A stretch of DNA of 55,929 nt from Candidatus Competibacteraceae bacterium (GTDB taxonomy: Bacteria; Pseudomonadota; Gammaproteobacteria; Competibacterales; Competibacteraceae): NCBI GenBank assembly GCA_003989085.1, contig RXIV01000013.1:1-55929 (forward strand), in the 5' to 3' direction. The notes below the pieces were generated by a model, which saw only the letters and a list, made by a program, of their open reading frames with translations, had not been told where the DNA came from and did not search any database. Below are positions 25,724-36,490 of the stretch, piece by piece. Every line of letters starts with the position of its first letter. Position 1 is the first letter of the stretch. The position numbers and the translations under genes are program-made.

Positions 25724-27616
25724 TTACACCCCACTCCGTTTCTCCAGTTCTTCCCAGCGCTGATAAGCCGAGGCCAGGTCGATTTCCAGCACTCGCAATT
25801 CAGCCAACTGTCGGGTGACTTCAGCAGATTCCTGTTTATAAAACGCCGGATCAGCCGTGCGCATATGTAATTCTTGTTGCTGCTGTTCCAGTGCTTCAAT
25901 TCGCGCCGGCAGTCGTTCCAGTTCTCGTCGTTCGTTATAATTCAGTTTCCCAGTAGCATCTGTTTTCAGCGGCTTCTGGACAGGCGCAGACTTGGGTTTA
26001 ACCGTAGAAGCCGGTATCAGGGCGGGGCGTTGCCGCAGCCAGTCGCTATAGCCGCCAATATACTCTTGAACACGCCCGCCGCCCTCAAAGACCAGACAGC
26101 CGGTGATTACGTTGTCCAGAAACGCCCGGTCGTGACTGACCAATAGCAAAGTGCCCGCGTAGTCCAGCAACAGTTCTTCCAGCAATTCCAGCGTCTCCAA
26201 ATCAAGGTCGTTCGTTGGCTCGTCCATAACCAGCAGATTAGCCGGCTGACTGAAGAGTCGCGCCAGCAATAACCGATTGCGCTCGCCGCCAGACAGCGAC
26301 TTGACTGGTGAACGCACCCGTTGCGCCGTAAATAAAAAATCACCCAGATAACCAATGATATGGCGGCGTTTGCCATTGATCTCGATGGTTTCCCGACCCT
26401 CCGCGACGCTGTCCAGCACGGTCTGTTCCGGATCCAACCGTTCACGCAGTTGATCAAAATAGGCAATTTCCAGTTTGGTTCCCAACCGCACCTGACCTGT
26501 ATCGGGAGTCAGCCGCCCCAGCAGCAGATTCAGCAAGGTGCTTTTGCCGGAGCCGTTAGGGCCAATCAGGCCAATCCGGTCGCCACGAAAAATGCGCGTC
26601 GAAAAATCGTGGATCAGTGGTTCATCTCCCCAGGTGTAGCCAAGATGCCTGGCCTCAATGACCAATTTGCCCGAGGTTTCTGCCTGTTCCAGAGCAAAAC
26701 CGGCCTTGCCGGTCACTTCACGGCGCTGCCGGCGATCCTCGCGCAAGGCCAGCAAGGCTCTGACCCGCCCTTCATTGCGGGTGCGGCGAGCCTTGACGCC
26801 TTGCCGGATCCACGCTTCTTCCTGCGCCAACACTTTGTCAAACTTGGCGTTATGTCGATCCTCTACCTCCAGCAGCGCGGCTTTCTTCGCCATAAATGCG
26901 GCATAATCGCCCGGCCACGAACTCAATATCCCCCGATCCAACTCCAGCAGCCGGGTCGCCAATCGCTGCAACAGGGCGCGATCATGAGTCACAAACAGCA
27001 GCCCACCGCGAAATTCCAACAATTCCTCTTCAAGCCACTGAATCGTTTCCAAATCAAGATGATTGGTCGGCTCGTCCAGTAACAATAGATCCGGTTCGCA
27101 GATCAGCGCCCGCCCCAGTAACACCCGCCGCCGCCATCCGCCGGACAGTTGCGCCAGTGGGGTATCCGCCGGCAATCGCAACCGGCTGATGATGGTTTCG
27201 ACTCGTTGCTGCCAGCGCCAACCGTCCCGTGCTTCCAGTTCGTGCTGTAGGCGTTCCATCCGTTGCATTGCTTCCGGTGTGTGGTCATGACTGAGTTGCG
27301 CCGCAGCCTCATGGTATTCAGCCAGCAGCGCCCCCAGTCCTTCCAAACCACTGGCGACAATCTCAAAGGCGGTCGCAGTGGTGTCCGCTGGCAGCTCCTG
27401 GGCCAGTGTGGCAACCCGCAACCCGGGTTGCCGCCAAAAGTCGCCGCTATCCGCGTGCAGCTCGCCGGCCAGCAACCGCAGTAACGTGGTTTTGCCCGCG
27501 CCATTACGGCCAATCAGACAAACCCGTTCACCTGGATCGAGTTGAAAATCAGCGTTATCCAGCAATTTTTCTACACCGAAAGCAATCGACACCTGGTCAA
27601 AACTCAATAACGGCAT
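25724..27616 (-). CDS. uup: ABC-F ATPase Uup
   Basis: 630 residues, the usual Uup length. There are two ABC domains without membrane segments: Walker A GRNGAGKTT and GPNGSGKST, signatures LSGGWRRRVLLGRAL and LSGGERNRLLLARLF, Walker B LLLLDEPTNHLD and LLVMDEPTNDLD. A charged coiled-coil C-terminal domain follows, as in Uup. These proteins act on the ribosome or on branched DNA rather than in transport. Start 27616 (MPLLSFDQVSIAFG) follows AGGAG at slightly long spacing. It lies 41 bp downstream of an amino-acid permease gene on the same strand. Confidence 0.93.
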   Translation of the reverse strand: MPLLSFDQVSIAFGVEKLLDNADFQLDPGERVCLIGRNGAGKTTLLRLLAGELHADSGDFWRQPGLRVATLAQELPADTTATAFEIVASGLEGLGALLAEYHEAAAQLSHDHTPEAMQRMERLQHELEARDGWRWQQRVETIISRLRLPADTPLAQLSGGWRRRVLLGRALICEPDLLLLDEPTNHLDLETIQWLEEELLEFRGGLLFVTHDRALLQRLATRLLELDRGILSSWPGDYAAFMAKKAALLEVEDRHNAKFDKVLAQEEAWIRQGVKARRTRNEGRVRALLALREDRRQRREVTGKAGFALEQAETSGKLVIEARHLGYTWGDEPLIHDFSTRIFRGDRIGLIGPNGSGKSTLLNLLLGRLTPDTGQVRLGTKLEIAYFDQLRERLDPEQTVLDSVAEGRETIEINGKRRHIIGYLGDFLFTAQRVRSPVKSLSGGERNRLLLARLFSQPANLLVMDEPTNDLDLETLELLEELLLDYAGTLLLVSHDRAFLDNVITGCLVFEGGGRVQEYIGGYSDWLRQRPALIPASTVKPKSAPVQKPLKTDATGKLNYNERRELERLPARIEALEQQQQELHMRTADPAFYKQESAEVTRQLAELRVLEIDLASAYQRWEELEKRSGV

Positions 27617-27657
27617 GGTGAAAACTACTCCTGTTTTATACGATGGTTCAGGGCTTA

Positions 27658-28536
27658 TTAATGGCGCTGGTTCCGCCATTCTAACCTGCGGAACAGCCAG
27701 GCCAAGCCAAAGCAGAGTAAGAAATACAGCGCTGCTACGGTTAGCCAGACTTCAAACACCCGCCCTGATGACACCGCCAGTTCGGTGCCACTAAAGGTCA
27801 GCTCCTGAATGGAAATCAGTGAAATCAGTGAGGAATCCTTAATCAGAGAGATAAACTGTCCGGCCAGTGGTGGAATAACTTTCTGGACCGCCTGTGGCAG
27901 GATGATCTGCGTCATTGCCCGGTATGAACGCAAGCCTAATGCCCAGGCTGCTTCCCATTGACCTTTGGGAATTGCTTCAATGCCGGCCCGGACAATCTCA
28001 GTCACATAGGCGCCTTCAAACAGCGCCAGACAAATCAGCCCAGACAGAAAATTTGGCAATAACTCTGGTGGGCCAAACAGCCAACTGATTGTCGATAAGG
28101 CGCTTGGCCCGGCATTGGCAATCCAGTCTTCAAGGTTCAGCACCGGCATCATCTGGCCGCTGATGAAAAAATAGAAGATGAAAATGAACACCAGTGGCGG
28201 GATATTACGAATCAGTTCGACATAAGTTCGGCTGATCAGCCGCAGAAACAGGCTGTTGGACACTCGACAGATCCCCATCGCACCGCCCATCAGCGCCGCT
28301 AGCAGACTGCCCCAGAACGCCAGGCGCATCGTCGCCAGTAAACCTTGCCCAAGCAGATTCAATACCCAATGACCTTGATGGGCGTCATAGCGAAGGAAAT
28401 AGCCCGGAATCAGCCGCCAGTCCCAGTGGTAATTGAAGTGGCTGTGCGCCCGGTATAGCACATAGCTAATCAGGCCAAAGACAATCGCCAGAATCAGCGC
28501 GTCCAGCCAGCCAAAACGTAATGGATGTGGGGCCAC
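27658..28536 (-). CDS. polar amino-acid ABC transporter permease (HisM/GltK-type)
   Basis: 292 residues with five to six membrane helices and the EAA motif EAAWALGLRSYRAMTQIILPQA that contacts the ATPase. The domain belongs to the polar amino-acid (PAAT) permease family. It is 3 bp from the preceding permease gene, so the two should form a heterodimer. No periplasmic binding protein or transport ATPase gene is adjacent; the next gene is Uup, which is not a transport ATPase. Confidence 0.88.
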   Translation of the reverse strand: MAPHPLRFGWLDALILAIVFGLISYVLYRAHSHFNYHWDWRLIPGYFLRYDAHQGHWVLNLLGQGLLATMRLAFWGSLLAALMGGAMGICRVSNSLFLRLISRTYVELIRNIPPLVFIFIFYFFISGQMMPVLNLEDWIANAGPSALSTISWLFGPPELLPNFLSGLICLALFEGAYVTEIVRAGIEAIPKGQWEAAWALGLRSYRAMTQIILPQAVQKVIPPLAGQFISLIKDSSLISLISIQELTFSGTELAVSSGRVFEVWLTVAALYFLLCFGLAWLFRRLEWRNQRH

Positions 28537-28539
28537 GAT

Positions 28540-29343
28540 TCAGTGTTGTCCAATGCTGCGTGTGGACAGGCGGCGCTCCAGCACACTCACCAGTAGTGAT
28601 AAGCTGGTGGTCAAGACTAAATACATTGCAGCGATGGTGAACCAGAGTTCAAAGCTCATAAAGGTGTCGGCAATAAGATTGCGGCCTTCGGTGGTCAGAT
28701 CAGCGACGGCAATCACGCTGACCAGTGCTGAATGCTTGATCAATGAAATCACCAACCCAGTTAGTGGCGGTAAAACCAGCCGAATCGCTTGGGGGAGAAT
28801 CACGCAGCGATACACTACATAAGGCGATAATCCCAGCGCCCGGCCTGCTTCCCACTGGCTGTGGGGAATAGCCTCAATGCCAGCGCGGAAAATCTCGGCA
28901 GCAAAAGCACCCTCAAAAATTGCTAGCGCCAGTACTGCCACAACGAAGCGATCCAGATCAAGAATCGGGGCGAGAACAAAGTAAAGCAGATAAAGTTGTA
29001 CTAGCAATGGCGTATTACGGACGATTTCAACATAAACTCGCGCCACAACATGACCGGCCCAAGATGACGAGCGTTGCAGCAGAGCCGCCGCTAATCCTAA
29101 TCCGATAGTTAATAATAGGCTCCAGCCCGTTAATTCCAGGGTGATGGCTAATCCATGCAATAGCGGGCCGGCATAAAAAACACCGTGATCGATGCGGTAA
29201 AAGTATTGCGGGATTCGGTACCACTGCCAGTTGTAATGTAAATCGCCAGCTCCTGCGACGATCAACCAGCCCAATCCGGCCAGCACTGCCAGAAACGCCA
29301 GACTGTCGAACAGGGATCGACCACCGGATCGCACGGGCTTCAT
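28540..29343 (-). CDS. polar amino-acid ABC transporter permease (HisQ/GltJ-type)
   Basis: 267 residues with several membrane helices and the permease EAA loop (EAGRALGLSPYVVYRCVILPQA). It shares the periplasmic-loop pattern of its neighbour (HYNWQWYRIPQYFYRIDHG against HWDWRLIPGYFLRYDAHQG), so the two are tandem paralogues. Its ATG overlaps the stop of the large unknown gene upstream by 4 bp, indicating translational coupling. Confidence 0.88.
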   Translation of the reverse strand: MKPVRSGGRSLFDSLAFLAVLAGLGWLIVAGAGDLHYNWQWYRIPQYFYRIDHGVFYAGPLLHGLAITLELTGWSLLLTIGLGLAAALLQRSSSWAGHVVARVYVEIVRNTPLLVQLYLLYFVLAPILDLDRFVVAVLALAIFEGAFAAEIFRAGIEAIPHSQWEAGRALGLSPYVVYRCVILPQAIRLVLPPLTGLVISLIKHSALVSVIAVADLTTEGRNLIADTFMSFELWFTIAAMYLVLTTSLSLLVSVLERRLSTRSIGQH

Positions 29344-32300
29344 CTAATCGCCAAAGCCGCAACCGCCAGCACTGCCAGCGGGAGTTGCGGCGCAGTCGCC
29401 GGGCGGGCGATCAAGGCATTCGCTTTGTCACGGGCCACTGATTTTTTCGGGGTCGCCGCCAGCTGTTCCAGCGCCTGCCGGGCCATCGGGTCCGCCACGA
29501 CCCGCCCGGTTTCATCCAGCAGCGCCGCCAGCCGATCCAGCGCCAGTGACTGTTTGCGCGGCGGAAATCCGGCAACGCTGCTTATCGCCTGTTCCAGCGC
29601 CAGCAGCGCTGTAGCCTTTCCGACTTCGCCGGTAGCCCCCAGCTCGGTTAGTGCTTGCGTCAGCAGGCTGAAGCCCAACTCGGTGTCCCGAATCAGGTCG
29701 CCCAACACTGCGGCTGTTTCCTGCGGTGTCACCCGGCCATCGCCTAACCAGTGTATCCAGCTGTCAACGCAACTTTGGCGCTGGGCTGGATGGGTGGATA
29801 GCAGCCCTTGCGCCACCCGGTTCAACATCGGGCGGATATCAACCAGGGACGACCGACCTTGTGCGAGCAGCGCCTGGGTGAGGTCGCGGTAATAATCGCC
29901 CTTGAGGGCGCGGCGGCATAATCCAGCCTCGAACAGGCGTTGCGCCAGCGGCGGGAACCGGTAGGCGAGTTCGGCCACCTGATCCGGCATTGCAAACTGG
30001 TGTGGGTGGGCTAGCAGGTAGGGCCAAAGAAAGGGATAGGCGGTGTCGCATCCCAAGGAGGAGGACCAGACCGGGCGCAATGACTTGACCAGTGCTTCAG
30101 TCACCGGCGCGGGGGCAAACAGCAGTTCGGCGAGCGGCGCGAAACCGGAACCGCTTTCAGCAGCGCGGTGGCGTGGCGCGTCCGGCAGCGCTTTGATGGG
30201 CTGGTCCAGGTGAGCGGTCAGTTTGCGCAGTTTGCGCATCAAGCGGGGTGAGCGACGGGCGATCCCTGCGTCGCTCAAGCCGAAGCGACCGCGCAGCGCC
30301 GCGTTGAACAGCCGGAAGGCGACATTGGCGGGAGCGTCGTGATCGGCTTTGAACCGCTCGATAGGCGGTATTCCCACCCGCTCGCCACTGAGAAAATCAG
30401 TGGTCAGATAAAACAGCGGTTCAGTTGGCGGTTTGCGCTCAAAGCGGGCCAGGAACCGGGTCAGCACCGGCCCGACCTGATCCTCCGGGGCCAAGGCCAA
30501 CCGCAGGGCTTCGCCGTGTAGATCATTCTCATCGCAGGATTCAAGCCACGGCGCCAGCATCGTCCAGGCGACGGCCCGCTGCTCCGGCAGGGCGGGCAAG
30601 CGGTATAACGCAGCGCCGAGTTCTTCCGAATCCAGTAGCGCGGGCGGTAGCCGGGCGAGCCGTTCGGCGAACACGACCGGTTTTAGCCAACCGGCAGCAT
30701 GCGTTGGCAGGGACAGCAGGATATTTTGCCCGGCGGCCAGCAACTTCAGCACCTGCCGCAGTCGGCGTTGCAGCGGCAGGCTGAAGTGCAGGTTAAGCAG
30801 TTGTTCACCCCGACTGCCGACGGCAAAACGGGTGATATGCCGCTCCCGCCAAACCTGCGCCAACAGCAGGGCGGGCAGTTCTCCAGCCTGCGCCCAACCG
30901 GGAGGAACACCATCAGCCAGCGGCTTTTGCCAGAATGCCAGCCGTTTCATCAGCGGCGCCAGAATAGCCTGAATCGGGCTGGACTGTGCGGCGTCAGCGA
31001 ACCGCAGCATCCCCGCAAATAGTCGATCATAATCAGCCCAAGTGAAGATCCGCCGCTGGGTCCGGGCTAGGTCCAGCGCCAGCGCCTCGGCGCTCTCGCA
31101 GCAGACGTTATCCGGCGGCGTTAGCGCAGCGCTGTGATCAGGAACGGTGGTTTCGAGAAACCCGCCCGGCGCGTTCGCCAGACAGCCGTCCAGAAATGCC
31201 AACCGTCGCTGAAACAGCGCCGCGCCGGAATGCGGTTCAGTCCGACGCCGAAGATTGGTGATCTGCGCGTGCAGAGCGGCGCGTTGATCGATGAATTCGG
31301 CTACGGTTGAAACGACAGCCGCTTCCGGGTCGTCAACGAGCAGATGGGCTATCGGGCCAAGTTCGGCGGCGGGTAAGCTGACGGCCAGCTCGTGCAACTG
31401 CCGGCGGACCTTTTCATCGAACTCATCGGAATGGTGCAGCGGGAGCGCACCCAGCCAGCGCAGCAGCTCGCCGCGCAATCCGGCGTGCGGGCTGTTCAGA
31501 CCGGTAATCACCGCCGGGACCACGGGCTTGTGCAAATCGGGAAGCGCCCTGAGCTGTTTTTTCAGCAAGCGCCAAGCCTCTTTGGCGATGCTTTGCAACC
31601 GGTTTTGCAAAGCATGACCCAAAGCAGCGACCCGCTCCGCTGCCCGATCAGGGTTTCGGAGAAAGTGCGCTTCGACGATTGAAAACGCTAACTTCCCGGC
31701 GGCGGCAGTCGGTGCAGTCATTAGAGCGGTGAACGCTTCGGCGTGACGCTGAAACTCAGCATCGGTCAACGCTAATCGTCCGAACAGGTTTATCCAGCAT
31801 TTGATGCTGCTGGGCCGCAGCGGTTGGTTCAATTTACTCAGGGTCAGGGCGATCAGATCAGAGCGCAGCAAACTGCCATCGGTCATACGCCGCAACAGTG
31901 ATGGGATGATCTCCGGGTCCATCAGCGGCTCAGAACTGGCTTGTTGAGCCGGTGGTTCGTAATCCAGACCAGCCAGAATCAGCGCGGCGTCATAGCGATC
32001 CAGCGTCCGGTTGAGGAAGCCATCCTGACGCATCATCCGACCCATGCCGGAAGCAAGAACGCTGATCCAGTCCGGATGGCGCTGCAATGCCTCCTGCATC
32101 AGTTGCGCCGCGCCCAAATCACCACTTGGAGAACGCATCCAGTGCGGGAACTCATCACTCAGCCGAATGAAGCTTTGCTGAACCCACAGCTCTGGGCGAT
32201 CCAGCAGAATGCGGCCCGCATGTAGCAGAAAGTGTCCGGTTCGCACCGGGTCGGCAGCATGCGGCTGAAATGCGCTTAATACTCGGCTTTTTGCCGCCAG

Positions 32301-32651
32301 ACCGACGTGCAGTAATTGCAGGCGGCTGAATAGCCCCATTAGCATGTCATAGGAGTGATATTGCACGGTGTGCGGATTGTTGAGTGTGCCGGGCAGCGCC
32401 AAGGTGGCTGCCTGATCCCGCAGAAACCCAGCGGGATCTTGGCGAATAGCTTGGTAAAGGCAAGCCAGCCTGACCGGGCGGGCGTCAGGCTGGTAGCAGC
32501 AAGCCCGGCGCAATACTTTTAACAACGGACTAAATTCGCCGAACAGCGCCTTGCGTTGCGCCGCAGTCAGCGGTTGTAGACGGGAGCGCATTCCCTTGTC
32601 ATCGCCTTGAAACAATTCATTCAACAGGGATTGAAACAGTGCTTCAGTCAA
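29340..32651 (-). CDS. large helical protein of unknown function (possibly DUF6493-like)
   Basis: About 1103 residues, mostly alpha-helical with Leu/Ala/Arg-rich HEAT-like helix pairs. No signal peptide, membrane segment or catalytic motif is visible. Segments such as LLSLPTHAAGWLKPVVFAERLARL recall DUF6493-type proteins, but I am not sure. Start TTG 32651 has GGAG eight bases upstream; the frame is open to a GTG at 32729. It ends in a 4-bp ATGA overlap with an amino-acid permease gene, so it is expressed with that transporter pair. A link to transport is inferred only from this. Confidence 0.6.
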   Translation of the reverse strand: MTEALFQSLLNELFQGDDKGMRSRLQPLTAAQRKALFGEFSPLLKVLRRACCYQPDARPVRLACLYQAIRQDPAGFLRDQAATLALPGTLNNPHTVQYHSYDMLMGLFSRLQLLHVGLAAKSRVLSAFQPHAADPVRTGHFLLHAGRILLDRPELWVQQSFIRLSDEFPHWMRSPSGDLGAAQLMQEALQRHPDWISVLASGMGRMMRQDGFLNRTLDRYDAALILAGLDYEPPAQQASSEPLMDPEIIPSLLRRMTDGSLLRSDLIALTLSKLNQPLRPSSIKCWINLFGRLALTDAEFQRHAEAFTALMTAPTAAAGKLAFSIVEAHFLRNPDRAAERVAALGHALQNRLQSIAKEAWRLLKKQLRALPDLHKPVVPAVITGLNSPHAGLRGELLRWLGALPLHHSDEFDEKVRRQLHELAVSLPAAELGPIAHLLVDDPEAAVVSTVAEFIDQRAALHAQITNLRRRTEPHSGAALFQRRLAFLDGCLANAPGGFLETTVPDHSAALTPPDNVCCESAEALALDLARTQRRIFTWADYDRLFAGMLRFADAAQSSPIQAILAPLMKRLAFWQKPLADGVPPGWAQAGELPALLLAQVWRERHITRFAVGSRGEQLLNLHFSLPLQRRLRQVLKLLAAGQNILLSLPTHAAGWLKPVVFAERLARLPPALLDSEELGAALYRLPALPEQRAVAWTMLAPWLESCDENDLHGEALRLALAPEDQVGPVLTRFLARFERKPPTEPLFYLTTDFLSGERVGIPPIERFKADHDAPANVAFRLFNAALRGRFGLSDAGIARRSPRLMRKLRKLTAHLDQPIKALPDAPRHRAAESGSGFAPLAELLFAPAPVTEALVKSLRPVWSSSLGCDTAYPFLWPYLLAHPHQFAMPDQVAELAYRFPPLAQRLFEAGLCRRALKGDYYRDLTQALLAQGRSSLVDIRPMLNRVAQGLLSTHPAQRQSCVDSWIHWLGDGRVTPQETAAVLGDLIRDTELGFSLLTQALTELGATGEVGKATALLALEQAISSVAGFPPRKQSLALDRLAALLDETGRVVADPMARQALEQLAATPKKSVARDKANALIARPATAPQLPLAVLAVAALAIR

Positions 32652-32760
32652 GGCGTCTACTCCGCGACAAAACACAGCGCCGGCCAATGCGATCTGAGAC
32701 TTCGTTGCAATGAGTATGGATGAACCCACTCTTTTGCGAAAAAGGAATAGGGGAGAGAGT

Positions 32761-34482
<1,722 letters not shown>

Positions 34483-35085
34483 ATGCCGAAGAAAAAAGAG
34501 CCGATCAAGCAAGCCGCTAAGAAGGCTGAAAGTACGCCAGCTGCAGCGCCAGTTCCGACTCCCGCGCCCGCACCGGCCAAGCCAGTGGAAGCGGCCAAAC
34601 CCGCAGCTCCGGCTCCCGCACCGGCCAAGCCAGTGGAAGCGGCCAAACCCGCAGCTCCGGCTCCCGCGCCCGCACCGGCCAAGCCAGTGGAAGCGGCCAA
34701 ACCTGCTGCGGCCCCGGCTCCTACATCCGCTTCGGCCAAGCCAGCGGAATCCGTCAAAACCACGAAACCGGCGGTTTCCGCCAAGGCCGCCAAATCAGCG
34801 GCTCCAGCTAAAACCGGTGCGCCGGTGACGATCATCGTCGCTAAACACGATGCTGGCTATGGTAACAACCTGTACATCCGCGGCGAAGGCGCTGGTCTAA
34901 GCTGGGAAACCGGCGCTTTGATGAAAAACGTCGAAAATGACGTGTGGGTCTGGACCACTAACGAAACAGCCAAGGGCGCTATCTCGTTCAAATTCCTGCT
35001 CAACGACAGCACTGAACACTGGTCGATAGGTGATAACCTGTCCGCTTCGACCGGTGAGACCACCACCGTCATCCCATATTTCTAG
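34483..35085 (+). CDS. Ala/Pro/Lys repeat-linker protein with a starch-binding-like C-terminal domain
   Basis: 200 residues with no signal peptide. Residues 1-110 are Lys/Ala/Pro-rich and contain three copies of a 16-residue repeat (APAKPVEAAKPAAPAP and variants). The C-terminal 85 residues (VTIIVAKHDAGYGNNLYIRG, LSWETGALMKNV, VWVWTT, ISFKFLLND, WSIGDNLSA) look like a CBM20/CBM48-type beta-sandwich that binds alpha-glucans. Its Trp residues are where such domains contact sugar rings. It would then be a cytoplasmic glycogen- or starch-associated protein. The function is inferred from the fold pattern only. AGAGGA precedes the ATG. Confidence 0.65.
   Translation: MPKKKEPIKQAAKKAESTPAAAPVPTPAPAPAKPVEAAKPAAPAPAPAKPVEAAKPAAPAPAPAPAKPVEAAKPAAAPAPTSASAKPAESVKTTKPAVSAKAAKSAAPAKTGAPVTIIVAKHDAGYGNNLYIRGEGAGLSWETGALMKNVENDVWVWTTNETAKGAISFKFLLNDSTEHWSIGDNLSASTGETTTVIPYF
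34570..34703 (+). repeat. in-frame 48-bp tandem repeat
   Basis: Two exact 48-bp units (34570-34617 and 34618-34665), then 6 extra bases and a third partial unit from 34672. Each unit codes for 16 linker residues. Near-identity at the DNA level implies recent duplication and probable length variation between strains. Confidence 0.85.
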
Positions 35086-35097
35086 TCTGCGCACGGT

Positions 35098-35125
35098 GCC
35101 GACCGCTGAAACGCTGGCGGTCGGC
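35098..35125. terminator. hairpin between convergent genes
   Basis: GCCGACCGC and GCGGTCGGC form a 9-bp perfect stem around a 10-nt loop. It lies between the repeat-linker gene and the oxidoreductase gene, which face each other, so it could serve both. No long T run follows. Confidence 0.5.
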
Positions 35126-35138
35126 GCGTTCTTCGCCT

Positions 35139-36350
35139 TTAGCCGCAGCCTCTCTGCAACCGTTCCCACTCGACCCGCGACCGGCAGATGCAATCTTCGA
35201 TCGCGACTCCGGTGAAGTAGTTACCGGTTAGCGCCAATTGCGTCCCCGCCAGTATTCGATCCAGGTTGCGCGCCCATTCGTCATGTCCGACTCGTAACGC
35301 TGGCAACTGATTGGTTTTGCTCACTACGTTTGTCAGCTCCTGACGTGGCAGACCCAGAGTTTGCGCGATGCAATCCAGCTTGCCGGACTCGTCCAGTACG
35401 CCAGGCCGGAAGTGGAAGGTGAACCCGCGCCAGACCGGATCAGGGACAGTATCGCGGGACACGGCTGAATAAAACGCCTCATTTCGTCCAATCAATCCAG
35501 CCACCAGCGGCAGTTTCAGTTGCGCTTTGGGAACCGCGACCCCGACCGATTCCACGGTCGCAGTTTGAATCTGCGCCAAGGCGGCGGCCAATTCCGGGAA
35601 GGCGGGTTGCAGCAAGCGGGCTGCGTCTGCAACCGGGGTCGCCAGGCACAAAGAACGACTGTGATATTTGCCGCCATCGGCTGCTGTGACGATGAAACCG
35701 TCATCCGTCCGCCGGATGTCCCGCACGGTTTGATCAAACCGTGCGGGGAGTCCGTCCGCTAAAATCCCGGCGATGGTTTGCAGACCGCCCGCCAAAGTAA
35801 AACTGCGCGGAATATCCTTGCGCCGTGGCCTGGATCGGAACAGGCCATCGGCTGGAAAACTACCGGCTGGCTGACAAATCACCGCATTGAAAGCGGGTTC
35901 GAACACCGCCGTATAGTTACGCTGACCCACGATCCGCTTGAAATAATCGGCGACGCTACACCCGGTTTTTTTCAGTTTAAGCCATCGGAACGGGGCCAGC
36001 AGCAGTTCAGAAAAAGTCAGTTGTGAGGAAATACGGCGTACTGCACCGTCAGCGAAAATACGGAAACCGACTTTGGCGCGAAGTTGCAGCCGATCCAGGC
36101 TCTGCGCCGTTTCCAGCATTTCCAGCAGCTTGCCATAGGAGTTAAAGGCGCTATGCGCCCCCAGCTCCAGCCAGAATCCGTCCAGTGCCCCACGAAATCG
36201 GTGTGAATCCAGACAACCGCCTGCCTGGCGCGCCTGTTCCAGTATCAGTGTGTCCAGACCAGCGCCAGTCGCGTAGCGGGCCATGCTCAGACCACTGATG
36301 CCCGCGCCAATAATCAGCAGGTCATGGCGCGATTCGGGAGTGAGAGACAT
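35139..36350 (-). CDS. FAD-dependent amine-oxidase / protoporphyrinogen-oxidase-like protein
   Basis: About 403 residues. The N-terminal dinucleotide-binding motif is LLIIGAGISGLSMARYA. The acidic residue ending the fold and a GG doublet follow (LILEQARQAGGCLDS). The C-terminal FAD-contact segment reads LALTGNYFTGVAIEDCI, as in HemY/monoamine-oxidase-type enzymes. The substrate could be protoporphyrinogen or a carotenoid or amine; sequence alone does not decide. Start 36350 is preferred because GGAG lies 6 bp upstream. No haem-synthesis genes are nearby. Confidence 0.78.
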   Translation of the reverse strand: MSLTPESRHDLLIIGAGISGLSMARYATGAGLDTLILEQARQAGGCLDSHRFRGALDGFWLELGAHSAFNSYGKLLEMLETAQSLDRLQLRAKVGFRIFADGAVRRISSQLTFSELLLAPFRWLKLKKTGCSVADYFKRIVGQRNYTAVFEPAFNAVICQPAGSFPADGLFRSRPRRKDIPRSFTLAGGLQTIAGILADGLPARFDQTVRDIRRTDDGFIVTAADGGKYHSRSLCLATPVADAARLLQPAFPELAAALAQIQTATVESVGVAVPKAQLKLPLVAGLIGRNEAFYSAVSRDTVPDPVWRGFTFHFRPGVLDESGKLDCIAQTLGLPRQELTNVVSKTNQLPALRVGHDEWARNLDRILAGTQLALTGNYFTGVAIEDCICRSRVEWERLQRGCG

Positions 36351-36490
36351 AACCGGCTCCGGGAATAGGAAATAAGCACCGGCGATTCTCGACACTGGCA
36401 ATGCAATGGTCAAGTTAGCCAAACTGTGCTAGGTGTATCACCGTTATTTTCTTAGGCTTTAACGGTTTACCACACTCACCAGGAAATGCC

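Noticed and set aside
25724..28536. Uup as the ATPase of the adjacent amino-acid permeases
   Set aside because: It has two fused ABC domains and an ABC-F C-terminal coiled coil, not the single-domain HisP-type ATPase these permeases need.
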